Source: DASQZT01 sp963728965 (lineage in GTDB: Bacteria > Acidobacteriota > Terriglobia > Bryobacterales > Bryobacteraceae). From it: a DNA stretch of 64,000 nt. The translations under genes were made by a program, and so were the position numbers. The stretch spans positions 1,054,001 through 1,118,000 of the forward strand of contig CAVSMH010000006.1 of assembly GCA_963728965.1 (NCBI GenBank), given 5' to 3'. How positions within the stretch are numbered: the first letter of the stretch is position 1; every line of letters begins with the position of its first letter. This document shows positions 17,133 through 26,315 of this stretch, piece after piece. Below the pieces are notes generated by a model that had not been told where the DNA came from, ran no database searches, and worked only from the letters and a program-made list of their open reading frames with translations.

Positions 17133-18062
17133 ATGAGAGACGCCTTCATCAGGGGCTTGACCGCGCTGGCCGAAAGGGACGAGCGAACCGTGCTGCTCAC
17201 CGGCGATCTCGGTTTCAAGATCTTCGACGAGTTCGTTCGACGGTTTCCGGGGCGATTTGTGAACGCCGGCGTGGCTGAGGCGAACATGATCGGGGTGGCG
17301 GCGGGCCTCGCCATGGCGGGATACCGTCCGCTGGCCTATTCCATTGTCCCGTTCGCGACGCTGCGGTGCCTGGAACAGGTCCGCAACGACGTGTGCTACC
17401 ACGATCTGCCGGTCACGGTGGTGGGAGTGGGCGGCGGGTTCAGCTACGGGCCGAACGGCGCGACCCACCATGGCCTGGAGGACATCGGCGCCATGCGGAT
17501 GCTGCCGAACATGACCGTCGTCTGTCCGGCAGACCCGGTGGAAGCGGAACTTGCGGTGATGGCGGCCGGCAGACACGGCGGGCCGGTTTACCTGCGGCTC
17601 GGGCGCGCTGGCGACCCGGTGGTCCATCGGCAGCGGCCCGATTTTCGGATCGGCCGCGCCATCTTGATCGAGGAAGGAGCGGACGGCGTGCTGCTTTCGA
17701 CCGGCGGTATTTTACCGGTGGCGATGGAAGCGGCACGGCTGCTGCGCCGCGATTCGGTCCACGTTCGCGTGGTCAGCATGCATACCGTAAGACCGCTCGA
17801 TAGCGTGATGCTGCGCGAGTGCTGCGGCCGCGGCGTTCCGGTATTCAGCATCGAAGAACATGGCCAATACGGGGGGTTCGGGTCGGCCATCGGCGAGTGG
17901 ATGGCGCAGAACGGCGTGCCGGTACCCTTCTCCAGTTTCGCGGCGGCGAACGGTTTTGCGCACGCGAGCGGCAGCCAGGCGTTTCTGCGTGCGCGCGAGG
18001 GGCTGACGGGGGAAGCGATTGCGGCGCGCGTGCTGACGTACCTGGAGCAAACGGTGTGCTGA
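17133..18062 (+). CDS. Transketolase C-terminal subunit
   Basis: 309 residues. It carries the pyrimidine-binding domain, with the activating Glu in FVNAGVAEANMIGVAAGLA, the signature GPNGATHHGLEDI, and a C-terminal regulatory domain (VVSMHTVRPLD, FSIEEHGQYGGFGSAI). It follows the N-terminal subunit by six bases and must form a heterotetramer with it. Together they make one transketolase of about 590 residues, slightly shorter than fused enzymes. Confidence 0.9.
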   Translation: MRDAFIRGLTALAERDERTVLLTGDLGFKIFDEFVRRFPGRFVNAGVAEANMIGVAAGLAMAGYRPLAYSIVPFATLRCLEQVRNDVCYHDLPVTVVGVGGGFSYGPNGATHHGLEDIGAMRMLPNMTVVCPADPVEAELAVMAAGRHGGPVYLRLGRAGDPVVHRQRPDFRIGRAILIEEGADGVLLSTGGILPVAMEAARLLRRDSVHVRVVSMHTVRPLDSVMLRECCGRGVPVFSIEEHGQYGGFGSAIGEWMAQNGVPVPFSSFAAANGFAHASGSQAFLRAREGLTGEAIAARVLTYLEQTVC

Positions 18063-19030
18063 CTCACAAGAAGATTTCCGTGGTGGTAGCCTGTTATCGC
18101 GACGCCGGCAGCGTTTACGAAATGTACCGCAGGTTGACGGCGATCCTGCGCACGATCTCGCCCCATTACGAGATTATCTATGTCAACGATGCCAGTCCCG
18201 ACAATGCCGGCGAACTGCTGGCCGATTTGGCGGCACGGGACCCGAGACTGACGGTGATCACGCACAGCCGGAATTTCGGATCGCAGATGGCGTTTACCAG
18301 CGGAATGCGGCAGTCCGAGGGCGATGGCGTCATTCTGATGGACGGCGACCTGCAGGATCCGCCCGAGGTGATTCCTTCGCTGGTGGCGCGGTGGCTGGAA
18401 GGGTTCGATGTGGTGTATGGCGTGCGCGAGCGGCGCCGCGAAGGCAGGCTGATGCAGGCCGCCCGCCGGGCATTCTACCGGCTCTATCGGCGCCTGTCCT
18501 ACCTGGAAGTGCCGCTCGATGCCGGCGATTTTTCCATCATGAGCCGACGCGTGGTGGCAAGCATTCTGCAAATGCCGGAGCGCGACCGGTTCCTCCGCGG
18601 ACTGCGAACCTGGGTCGGGTTCCGGCAGACCGGAATCCCGTATGTGCGGCCGGAGCGGTTTTCGGGGGAGTCCACCAACTCGATACTGGACAACATCCGG
18701 TGGGCGAAACGCGGCGTGTTCTCGTTTTCCTATCAGCCGCTGGAGATGATTTCGATGCTGGCCTGCTTCATCACCCTGCTGACGGGGCTGGCCATCCTGC
18801 TTTACGTGCTGTTCTATTTCCTGTTGCCGCAGGCGCCCCGCGGGTTTCTCACTTTGCTGGTAGCGGTGCTCTTTCTGGGAGCCGTGCAACTGTTCTGCCT
18901 GAGCATCATTGCGGAGTACCTGGGACGCATCTTCGAAGAGGTGAAACAGCGCCCGCCGTATATCGTCCAGGAGATCGCGAACGATCGCCGGGCCAAAGCG
19001 GTCGAAGAGCCGGTGCTGTACGGCGCCTGA
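18056..19030 (+). CDS. Polyprenyl-phosphate glycosyltransferase (GT2, DPM1/GtrB-like)
   Basis: 324 residues from a GTG start at 18056, overlapping the transketolase stop by seven bases. The GT-A domain begins KISVVVACYRDAGS, with IIYVNDASPDN, the DxD-type LMDGDLQDPPE and GVRERRREG. The C-terminus has two long membrane segments, typical of GtrB-type enzymes that attach a sugar to undecaprenyl phosphate. It likely supplies the lipid-linked sugar used by the GT39-like membrane enzymes at 11226 and 13052. Confidence 0.9.
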   Translation: MLTHKKISVVVACYRDAGSVYEMYRRLTAILRTISPHYEIIYVNDASPDNAGELLADLAARDPRLTVITHSRNFGSQMAFTSGMRQSEGDGVILMDGDLQDPPEVIPSLVARWLEGFDVVYGVRERRREGRLMQAARRAFYRLYRRLSYLEVPLDAGDFSIMSRRVVASILQMPERDRFLRGLRTWVGFRQTGIPYVRPERFSGESTNSILDNIRWAKRGVFSFSYQPLEMISMLACFITLLTGLAILLYVLFYFLLPQAPRGFLTLLVAVLFLGAVQLFCLSIIAEYLGRIFEEVKQRPPYIVQEIANDRRAKAVEEPVLYGA

Positions 19031-19074
19031 GGGCTTGCTGGCCAACCGCCCTAGAATGCTACCATGGCGGGCAC

Positions 19075-20274
19075 GTGAGCAATCGAAACTCGGCCGCCAG
19101 CGACCATTGGTCCGCACTGCTGGCCGGATATTTGGGGTGGACGCTGGATGCGTTTGATTTCTTCCTGGTGGTGTCGTGCCTGACGGCCATCGGACGGGAA
19201 TTTCACAAGTCCGACGTCGAGATGGCCCTCACCCTGGCCGTCACGCTGGCGTTTCGTCCGGTGGGGGCGTTCCTGTTCGGGCTGCTGGCAGACCGCTACG
19301 GTCGGCGGCTCCCGCTGATGCTGGACCTGGTGTTCTACTCGGTGGTGGAGATCCTTTCGGGCCTCGCGCCGAATTACAGCACCTTCCTGGTGCTGCGCGC
19401 ACTGTTCGGCATCGGCATGGGGGGCGAGTGGGGAGTGGGCGCGTCGCTGGCCATGGAAAAAGTGCCGCTGCGGCTGCGCGGGCTGCTCTCCGGTTTTCTC
19501 CAGCAGGGGTACGCCATGGGCTTTCTGCTGGCTTCGGTGTGCAACTTCTTTCTGTTTGAAAAGCTGGGATGGCGTCCGTTGTTTTTCCTGGGTGGTTTGC
19601 CGGCGCTGCTGGCGATCTTCGTACGGATGCACGTCAAGGAATCGGAAGTCTGGCGCAAGACGCGGCAGGAAAGCTGGGGCAAGCTGGGCCGCGTCATCCT
19701 CTCGCACTGGAAGCTGTTTCTGTACATCGTGCTGCTGATGACGGCGATGAACCTGGCCTCGCATGGCACCCAGGACCTGTACCCTACGTTTCTGGAACGG
19801 CAGTGGGCGTTCCACGTGGGCGAGAAGAACGTGCTGAGTGCGTTCACCATGGTGGGGGCGATCATCGGCGGCACGTTGTGCGGGCTGGTGTCGGACCGCA
19901 TCGGGCGGCGCCGCACCATGGTGATCGCGCTGTTGGGCGCGGTGGCGGTCATCCCGTTGTGGGCCTACGCGCCCACGGTGGGCCTGCTCTTCGCCGGCGG
20001 ATTCCTGATGCAGTTTCTGGTGCAGGGGGCGTGGGGAGTGATTCCGGCGCACCTTTCCGAACTGGCGCCGGATTCGGTACGCGGTTTTCTACCGGGGTTT
20101 GGCTACCAGGTGGGAGTGCTGGCCAGCAGCTACGTGGGTTATTTCGAAGCGGTGCTGGCGCGGCAGAGCGGCTACGCAACTGCCATGGCGACGACCGCCG
20201 GCGTCGTGTTCGTGCTGGCGGCGGTCGCCACGGCGGTGGGACCCGAACGTCACAGGGCGAGGTTCGGCGAGTGA
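19075..20274 (+). CDS. MFS transporter, metabolite:proton symporter type
   Basis: 399 residues, twelve membrane spans. The start is a GTG at 19075. The first-loop signature appears as LLADRYGRRLPLMLD and the mirror motif in the second half as LVSDRIGRRRTMV. GGEWGVGASLAMEKVP is characteristic of the MHS/NanT-like sub-branch that takes up organic acids or sialic acid-type substrates with protons. The substrate is unknown. The stop overlaps the next gene's GTG by four bases. Confidence 0.88.
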   Translation: MSNRNSAASDHWSALLAGYLGWTLDAFDFFLVVSCLTAIGREFHKSDVEMALTLAVTLAFRPVGAFLFGLLADRYGRRLPLMLDLVFYSVVEILSGLAPNYSTFLVLRALFGIGMGGEWGVGASLAMEKVPLRLRGLLSGFLQQGYAMGFLLASVCNFFLFEKLGWRPLFFLGGLPALLAIFVRMHVKESEVWRKTRQESWGKLGRVILSHWKLFLYIVLLMTAMNLASHGTQDLYPTFLERQWAFHVGEKNVLSAFTMVGAIIGGTLCGLVSDRIGRRRTMVIALLGAVAVIPLWAYAPTVGLLFAGGFLMQFLVQGAWGVIPAHLSELAPDSVRGFLPGFGYQVGVLASSYVGYFEAVLARQSGYATAMATTAGVVFVLAAVATAVGPERHRARFGE

Positions 20275-21731
20275 AGGACGCCATCGAAGCCTTCCTCAAG
20301 AACTGCCGGCAGCCGGCGCTGATGGAGCCGGGCGAAGAGTTGATCGCCCTCACGAAAGAGAATTTCGCCATTGAGGAGCGCGGCCCGCGGCTCACCTTGC
20401 AGGCCTGGGACCGCACCCGGAACCTCGCACGGCGGGTGGTCGGGATCGAGGAATCCACGCCAGCGCGGCTGGAACTGAAAGTGGAGCGGTTCGGCGGGCG
20501 GCAAGGTCAACTCTATCTGCTGGACTTGGGGCGTCGCGCCGGGGCCGAAATGGGCCGGCGCAGTGGCAAGCTAGTGTTTCGGGAACGCTTCCGGCTGTTT
20601 CTGCGGCGGCAATTTCCGTCGTGGAACCTGGCGGAACTGAGCGCGGAGGCGAACCTGGAGTTCAGCCTCTCGCCGGCGTTTCCGCGCGCGTTTCTGCGTT
20701 ATGGGCAGCACGCGTGGGCGGCGATCGCCTGTCCGGCGGACGGGGATGCGGCGGCGGTGCTGACCTTTGGACTGATCTGGCTGTCGTACCTACGTTCGCG
20801 GGAACGCCGGATTACGGTGGAAGGGGTGGCGGTGTACGTTCCCGCCGGACGGGAGCGGGCGGCGGCCCTGCGGCTGCTGTGCCTCGACCCGCAAGCGGCC
20901 CGTTACGAGCTGTTCTCGTACACTGAGGAGGACTTCGTGCTTCGCGTGGACCCGAGTGATCACGGCAACTTGGATACGCGCCTGGAGCCGTGCCGGCGGG
21001 CGGAGGGGAACCGGCATGATGTGTGGCAGCGCATCGCCATGCTGCCTGGGGTGGAGCGCATTCCGAAGCACGATGGCCGCGAAAGCCTGCGGGTGCGCGG
21101 CGTGGAGTTTGCCGAGGTGTCCGGCGGAGAGCTGCGCTACGGGCTCGACAAGCGGCGGCCGGCGCGCGTGGAGGATACCGCCGAACTGGAGCGCATTGTG
21201 GCGGAACTCGAGCGTTGGCGGTCGCCCGAGGCGGTGGACCACGGGCATCCGCTATACCGGCAATACCCCGAGGCGTGGCTGGAGTCGCAGGCGCGCGCCG
21301 ACCTCGAGACCATCGATGCGTCGCTGCTGCCTGCGCCCGTTTACGGCCAGGTGCCGGCCTTCGCCGCGGGCGAGCGCGGGATCATGGACCTGCTGGCGGT
21401 GGATCGCGCTGGTCGCCTGGCGGTGGTGGAACTGAAAGCCACTGCGGATCTGCACCTTCCCCTTCAAGCGCTGGACTACTGGATTCGGGTGAAGTGGCAC
21501 CTCGATCGGGGCGAGTTCGCGGCGCAGGGCTATTTTCCGGGGATCCCTCTGCGGTCCGAGCCGCCGCGGCTGCTGCTGGTGTCGCCCTCGCTTGAATTCC
21601 ATCCGACCTCGGAAACGGTTTTGGGCTTTTTCTCACCGGCGGTGAATGTGGAACGGGTGGGGCTGGGGCTGGATTGGCGGACGCGATTACAGGTGGTGTT
21701 CCGCCTCCGCGGCGCCCGCCAGCCAGACTGA
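20271..21731 (+). CDS. PD-(D/E)XK nuclease-like protein, DUF91/NucS-like C-terminus
   Basis: 486 residues with a GTG start inside GTGA. The N-terminal 250 residues have no recognised motif. The C-terminal 130 residues contain a restriction-endonuclease-like core: an Asp in GIMDLLAVDRAGRL, then VVELKATADLHLPLQ, giving D...ExK, followed by ALDYWIRVKWHL. This is the arrangement seen in DUF91/NucS-type domains. It could be a DNA-repair nuclease or a conserved protein with a nuclease-like fold. It is translationally coupled to an MFS gene, which does not help assign it. Confidence 0.6.
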   Translation: MKDAIEAFLKNCRQPALMEPGEELIALTKENFAIEERGPRLTLQAWDRTRNLARRVVGIEESTPARLELKVERFGGRQGQLYLLDLGRRAGAEMGRRSGKLVFRERFRLFLRRQFPSWNLAELSAEANLEFSLSPAFPRAFLRYGQHAWAAIACPADGDAAAVLTFGLIWLSYLRSRERRITVEGVAVYVPAGRERAAALRLLCLDPQAARYELFSYTEEDFVLRVDPSDHGNLDTRLEPCRRAEGNRHDVWQRIAMLPGVERIPKHDGRESLRVRGVEFAEVSGGELRYGLDKRRPARVEDTAELERIVAELERWRSPEAVDHGHPLYRQYPEAWLESQARADLETIDASLLPAPVYGQVPAFAAGERGIMDLLAVDRAGRLAVVELKATADLHLPLQALDYWIRVKWHLDRGEFAAQGYFPGIPLRSEPPRLLLVSPSLEFHPTSETVLGFFSPAVNVERVGLGLDWRTRLQVVFRLRGARQPD

Positions 21732-21793
21732 CGAAAACCGTTTCGGGCGTTTGGTTACGGCTTTGCCCGTGGGTGCAGCGGTCGCGGAGTAGA

Positions 21794-22675
21794 ATGGCAA
21801 AGGGATCAAGCCCTCCTCCTATGTTAAAAGCGATCAGACAGGCGCGTGCCGCCATCAGCATGTTGAATCCGGATGAAGTGCGCAAGCGCGGCGAACGGCG
21901 GCTGCACGTGGGACTGGTGGCCTCGGGCCCGCGCGAGTACGAAGAGATGGAAGCGGTTCTCTTTGCCGCGGCCGACGACCCGGAATCGCGCGGGTACGTG
22001 CATCGCGCCGCCGATCCGACGCCACCGCCAGAGGTGGACCTGGTGTTTTATGACAAGACGATCGATCCGGTCAAGGGAACCTTCCGACTGGATCCCGACG
22101 AAATCCCGGCATCGGTGGCGGCTGTGCTGAAGGAGAACGAGGAACTAGGGCTGCCGATGGCACGTCAGTTTCCGGCGTTTCGCCGCACGGTGGTGGAGCG
22201 CATTGTGCAGGCGGTGGCGCGCGAGAATGCCCTGTTTGCCATTGCCACCGCACTGCCGAACGTGGTGCCGAACCTGATCGAATTGCCGTGGGCCTTCGGT
22301 GAGTTCGCATCGGACACGGCTTTCCTGACCGCCAACCAGATCCGCATGGCGTTTCTGATTGCGGGGGCGTGCGGCAAGGAGATCGGGTTTTCGCAGCAGC
22401 GCGGCGAGGTCATCTCGATTGTCGGCAGCGCATTCGGATGGCGCGCGGTGGCGCGCGAGCTGGCCGGGAAGATTCCCTTGGGCGGGGGGTTGATTCCTAA
22501 GGGGGCGATCGCGTATGCCGGCACCTATGCCGTGGGCAAAGGGCTGGAATACTATCACCGGGCGGACCTGCACTACACGGCCGAAGAGAGCGAAGGCATT
22601 TACCGTCAGGCAGTTGAGCGGGGGCGGCAAGTGGTGCAGTCGCTGTCGTTCGAGCGCCGCGGCAATCGGGCGTAA
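21794..22675 (+). CDS. Conserved hypothetical protein, DUF697-like C-terminus
   Basis: 293 residues from the ATG at 21794 (GGAG just upstream) or 284 from the ATG at 21821. The N-terminal half has a Rossmann-like LHVGLVASGPREYEEM. The C-terminal half has a hydrophobic, glycine-rich stretch (PLGGGLIPKGAIAYAGTYAV) like that of DUF697 proteins, which often accompany GTPases. No P-loop is visible, so it is not itself a GTPase. Function unknown. Confidence 0.65.
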   Translation: MAKGSSPPPMLKAIRQARAAISMLNPDEVRKRGERRLHVGLVASGPREYEEMEAVLFAAADDPESRGYVHRAADPTPPPEVDLVFYDKTIDPVKGTFRLDPDEIPASVAAVLKENEELGLPMARQFPAFRRTVVERIVQAVARENALFAIATALPNVVPNLIELPWAFGEFASDTAFLTANQIRMAFLIAGACGKEIGFSQQRGEVISIVGSAFGWRAVARELAGKIPLGGGLIPKGAIAYAGTYAVGKGLEYYHRADLHYTAEESEGIYRQAVERGRQVVQSLSFERRGNRA

Positions 22676-22718
22676 ACTAATTCGAGGACTGATGCGTCGT
22701 AAGGACTGAGGGTAAGTT

Positions 22719-23573
22719 ATGCGCCTGTTTTACGTTGCAATTGCGGTTACAGCCGTGGTGAGCTGCCTGTCGGCGGATACGGTGACGCTGAAGAACGGCC
22801 GCGTCGTCCATGGCACATACCTGGGGGGCTCGCCGCGGCAGGTCAAGATGGAAGTGGGTGACCGCGTAGAGACGGTGGACGTGTCGGACGTGGAGCGGAT
22901 CGAGTTCGGCGGAGCGCCCGCCTCGGTTTCGGCGGACGAGCCGCGGCCTACCCTGCGGCATGCCGACAGTCGTCCCGAAAACCGTCCCGACAATAGCGGC
23001 ATTCTGCGGCCGGATCCGACGGATTCGGGCCGGATGGCGGCGCCGGCTCCGGCGCTGGCGCACGGATCGGTTGAGCTGCCCGCGGGCACCAACCTGGTGG
23101 TGCGAATGATCGACGCGGTGGATTCGGAAGTGAATCGCGTGGGGCAGACGTTTGCGGCCAGCCTTGACGAGCCGGTGAGGAATACGAATGGCGAGGAGCT
23201 GATTCCGCGCGGCGCCGACATAGTCGTAAAGCTGGTGGACTCGAAGGAATCGGGCAAGCTCACCGGGCGTTCGGAGCTGACGCTTGACCTGGTATCGATT
23301 CGCGTGAACGGACAGCCGGTGGACGTGAATACGCAGACGGTGACGCAGGAAAGCTCTTCGCGCGGGGAGCGTACGGCCAAAGTGGCGGGCGGGACCGCGG
23401 CGCTGGGTGCGATCATCGGCGCGATTGCCGGCGGCGGGAAAGGTGCGGCAGTCGGTGCGGCGGCAGGCGGCGCGGCGGGCGCGGGCGCCCAGGTGATCAC
23501 CAAGGGGCAGCAGGTCCGCATCCCTTCGGAGACGCGGCTGACTTTCGTGCTGGACAATCCCGTCCGGATATGA
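22719..23573 (+). CDS. Secreted protein with glycine-zipper C-terminus
   Basis: 284 residues. A signal peptide ends near SCLSA; then a small beta domain (TVTLKNGRVVHGTYL) like those that read surface or cell-envelope signals; a disordered linker; a beta domain around residues 120-200 (ELPAGTNLVVRMIDAVDS); and a glycine/alanine-rich helix (GAIIGAIAGGGKGAAVG) that could insert into or associate with the outer membrane. The last residues are again beta. It is coupled to the next gene by an ATGA overlap. Function unknown. Confidence 0.7.
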   Translation: MRLFYVAIAVTAVVSCLSADTVTLKNGRVVHGTYLGGSPRQVKMEVGDRVETVDVSDVERIEFGGAPASVSADEPRPTLRHADSRPENRPDNSGILRPDPTDSGRMAAPAPALAHGSVELPAGTNLVVRMIDAVDSEVNRVGQTFAASLDEPVRNTNGEELIPRGADIVVKLVDSKESGKLTGRSELTLDLVSIRVNGQPVDVNTQTVTQESSSRGERTAKVAGGTAALGAIIGAIAGGGKGAAVGAAAGGAAGAGAQVITKGQQVRIPSETRLTFVLDNPVRI

Positions 23574-24148
23574 ACTGGCAGGGGCCGGTGGCCGTGTTAC
23601 TCGCCTCCTGCGCGGCGCTGTTCGCGCAGGGAATGACCGAAGGCCGGGCCGGAAGCACGGTGCGGGCGGTTATCTATGAAGATTTGCAGTGTTCCGATTG
23701 CGCGGAGTTCCGGCAGATGATGGACACGCAGATTCTACCCAAGTATGGCGACCGGGTGGAATTCGTACATCGCGATTTCCCGCTGGCGAAGCACGCGTGG
23801 GCGCGAACGGCCGCTGTGGCGGCGCGCTTCTTCGCCGCAAAAGATCCGAAGCTGGGGTTGGAGTATCGGCGGCACATGTTCGCGCACCAGCGGGAAATCA
23901 CGGTGGAGAATTTCAATCAGCGGCTGGCGGACTTCGCGCGCGAGCACGCTGTCAATGCGGACGATGCGGTGGCCGCGCTGGGGAACGCCAGGTATGCCGA
24001 AGCCGTGGAGCGGAACTACCAGGACGGTGTGGGCCGCGGCGTGATCCACACCCCGACCGTGCTTGTGAACGGCGTGCCCTTCGTGGAGACGTTCACCTTC
24101 GAGGAGATTGCGAAAGGAATCGAAGCTGCCCTTGCCCAGACCCGGTAG
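23570..24148 (+). CDS. DsbA-family thioredoxin-like protein
   Basis: 192 residues with a signal peptide (to about ALFAQG). The active site is CSDC at the start of the thioredoxin fold (YEDLQCSDCAEF), followed by FVHRDFPLAKHAW and the cis-proline loop HTPTVLVNG. It belongs to the periplasmic DsbA/DsbG/BdbD-like group that oxidises or reduces disulfides in exported proteins. It may service the secreted protein encoded just upstream. Confidence 0.85.
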   Translation: MNWQGPVAVLLASCAALFAQGMTEGRAGSTVRAVIYEDLQCSDCAEFRQMMDTQILPKYGDRVEFVHRDFPLAKHAWARTAAVAARFFAAKDPKLGLEYRRHMFAHQREITVENFNQRLADFAREHAVNADDAVAALGNARYAEAVERNYQDGVGRGVIHTPTVLVNGVPFVETFTFEEIAKGIEAALAQTR

Positions 24149-24869
24149 CATTGTGACCGGCGCCAGCCGTGGAATCGGTCGTGCCATCGCGACGGAGCTC
24201 GCTAAAACGCACGACGTGATCGGAACTTACCGCGGCCGCAGAGATGCTGCTGAAGAATTGCGCTACGAGACGGGCTGCGATATTTTTCAGTGCGACATCG
24301 GTAGTCATGAGGATCGCGCCGCGCTGGTATTGTTCGCGCGCGAGCGCTTCGAGAAGCTCGACCTGTTGGTGAACAACGCGGGCATGGCGCCGCGCGAAAG
24401 GCGCGACCTGCTGGAGGCCACCGAGGAAAGCTTCGACGAGCTGATCGCGACGAACCTGAAGGGGCCCCATTTTCTGACGCAGGCGGCCGCGCGATGGATG
24501 GCTGAGCGAGGCGACGGGCGCATCGTGTTCATTACGTCGATTTCATCCTACACGGCTTCGGTCAACCGCGGCGAGTATTGCATTTCGAAAGCGGGCCTGA
24601 GCATGTCGGTGGCGCTGTACGCGCAGCGGCTGGCCGAAACCGGGGTGAAGGTGTTCGAGATTCGTCCCGGCATCGTCCGCACGGATATGATCGCGCGGGT
24701 GGAGAAGGTGTACGAGGAGAAGATCGCGGCCGGCCTGCTGCCGCAGCGGCGTATGGGCGAGGGCTGCGATGTCGCCAAGGCGGTGCGGGCGATCGCCGAC
24801 GGCCTGCTCGACTACTCGACGGGGCAGGTGTTGAACGTGGATGGCGGCTTCCATCTACGCAGCCTCTGA
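24108..24869 (+). CDS. Short-chain dehydrogenase/reductase
   Basis: Up to 253 residues. Cofactor motif IVTGASRGIGRAIA, NNAG, catalytic Ser in TSISSY and Tyr/Lys in YCISKAG. The C-terminal GQVLNVDGGFH is typical of 3-ketoacyl-ACP reductase-like SDRs. The start is uncertain: in-frame TTG codons at 24108 and 24132 both fall inside the end of the upstream gene, and no ATG precedes the cofactor motif. Translational coupling to the DsbA-like gene is likely. Substrate unknown. Confidence 0.82.
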   Translation: MRKESKLPLPRPGSIVTGASRGIGRAIATELAKTHDVIGTYRGRRDAAEELRYETGCDIFQCDIGSHEDRAALVLFARERFEKLDLLVNNAGMAPRERRDLLEATEESFDELIATNLKGPHFLTQAAARWMAERGDGRIVFITSISSYTASVNRGEYCISKAGLSMSVALYAQRLAETGVKVFEIRPGIVRTDMIARVEKVYEEKIAAGLLPQRRMGEGCDVAKAVRAIADGLLDYSTGQVLNVDGGFHLRSL

Positions 24870-25101
24870 GACCGGGGCGCGAAGCGGCTCGGGCAGATGG
24901 ACGCGCGTAACGTCCAGCGGGTCAGATAGCCGCGCGCCAACGAACGCCGCAGGTTGTCGCAGATCGGAAGATATAGCGGGCGGCGGGACCGACGGTCGAT
25001 CGTCATAAGTGGCACCTTTGCGGGCGTAAAATGGCTCTCTTAGCCGCATCTGCTAGATGCTGGTGGGCGGCGTGGACGCGCCATGCCTGAACGGAGGCTG
25101 T

Positions 25102-25497
25102 ATGTTTGCGAGCGGCAACGTGACTATTTATGTGAGGGACATGGACCGGGCGGTTCGGTTTTATGCGGAAACGCTGGGGTTGAAGCTGGCCTACCGGTTC
25201 GGCAACAACTGGGCGGCCGTGGAATTGGGCAAGGGACTCACCATTGGGCTGCACCCGGTGAACGAAGGGTCGCCCGCAGTGGAAGGAGGGATGGCCATTG
25301 GGCTCGAACTTTCTGGAGATATCCACGAGGCGATGAAAACCCTGTCGGCCAAAGGAGTGGAGTTCGACGGGCCGGTGAATACGGGAAAGGCGGGTTCGTT
25401 TGTGGGATTCAAGGATCCCGACGGCCACCTGCTGTACCTGGCCCAGTTAAACCAGGGTCATGTACAGCAGGGCGAAGGAAAGTACCAGGACGTGTGA
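25102..25497 (+). CDS. VOC-family protein (glyoxalase/dioxygenase-like)
   Basis: 131 residues with GGAGG four bases before the ATG. One vicinal-oxygen-chelate domain: VTIYVRDMDRAVRFYAETLG at the start and VGFKDPDGHLLYLAQ at the end. Single-domain VOC proteins act as glyoxalases, thiol transferases or antibiotic-binding proteins; the reaction cannot be chosen here. It stands alone after a 230-base gap in which no gene was recognised. Confidence 0.85.
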   Translation: MFASGNVTIYVRDMDRAVRFYAETLGLKLAYRFGNNWAAVELGKGLTIGLHPVNEGSPAVEGGMAIGLELSGDIHEAMKTLSAKGVEFDGPVNTGKAGSFVGFKDPDGHLLYLAQLNQGHVQQGEGKYQDV

Positions 25498-25501
25498 GGG
25501 G

Positions 25502-26305
25502 TTACTTCTTGCGCAGCAGGATCTTTCCGTGGACGGTGTGGAAACTGGCCTCCGTGCCGCCGCCGTTGATGGTGCCGTAAATCGTGCGGTCAATGCGCAC
25601 GCGGAAGGCGCCGTCCGGCGAATTGGACTTCTCAGTGATGGGCTGTCCGCCGCCCAGGCGGATTTCGAAATCGCTGTAGATGGCGCCCTGCACGCTGCTC
25701 ATTTTTACGGAGGCTTTGACGTCGGCCGGCAGGGTGATGTCGAGATCGCCGTGAACGGAGCTGAATGACAGCGGCTTGGCGGGATCCACGCTGACCATCG
25801 ATACCTTGACGTCTCCGTGGGTGGAACTGGCGAGCACCGTGCCGGCGATGTTATTCAGGGTGACATCGGCGTGGGTGCTGTCGGCTTCGATATCGCCACG
25901 CACGCCATCCACGGTGATGGCTCCGTGTACACACTTCAGTTGCAGGGAAGTGTCCGGCGGCACGGTGATCACCACGTTGCCGGCGTCCGGAGTGGAACTG
26001 CGGATATTGATGACGTTATCCTCCTCCTCGACCGAGAGGCCGCGCGGCATGTCGATGCGGCGCAGGCCCTGGTACGTCTGCGGCTGGCGGGCCGGACCGC
26101 GAGCCGGCCGCCTGGTTTGGACGATCACCTCTTTGCCGTTGTAGGAGGTCACGGTGATGGAGCCATTGGTAATCGAGGCCTTGACGATCCTTGGATGGGT
26201 GCTGTTGCGGGCCGGAACCACAACGCGGTCGCCCGTGTTTTCCTGTGCGTACGCGAACGCGCAGAGTGCCAGTGTCAGGCCGAGGGGAGCCAGATTTCGT
26301 TTCAT
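25502..26305 (-). CDS. Secreted DUF4097-type beta-helix protein (second copy)
   Basis: 267 residues with signal peptide ending near AYAQ. The body is a right-handed beta-repeat with recurring S/T-H-G-D-V/I units (SVHGDLDITLP, STHGDVKVSM, CVHGAITVDG), the hallmark of DUF4097 'putative adhesin' domains. It is the last gene of the ECF sigma operon, ten bases after its paralogue. It probably sits in the periplasm or envelope; it may be part of the stress output or sensing of the sigma pathway. Role unproven. Confidence 0.82.
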   Translation of the reverse strand: MKRNLAPLGLTLALCAFAYAQENTGDRVVVPARNSTHPRIVKASITNGSITVTSYNGKEVIVQTRRPARGPARQPQTYQGLRRIDMPRGLSVEEEDNVINIRSSTPDAGNVVITVPPDTSLQLKCVHGAITVDGVRGDIEADSTHADVTLNNIAGTVLASSTHGDVKVSMVSVDPAKPLSFSSVHGDLDITLPADVKASVKMSSVQGAIYSDFEIRLGGGQPITEKSNSPDGAFRVRIDRTIYGTINGGGTEASFHTVHGKILLRKK

Positions 26306-26315
26306 GGAGTATTCC

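Noticed and set aside
16242..17627. 461-codon minus-strand frame over the transketolase genes
   Set aside because: Antisense shadow produced by high GC; the plus strand shows complete transketolase signatures in both subunits.
24870..25101. Minus-strand short frame at 24812-25015 as a gene
   Set aside because: Arg-rich, overlaps the end of the SDR gene and has no ribosome site or recognisable motif.
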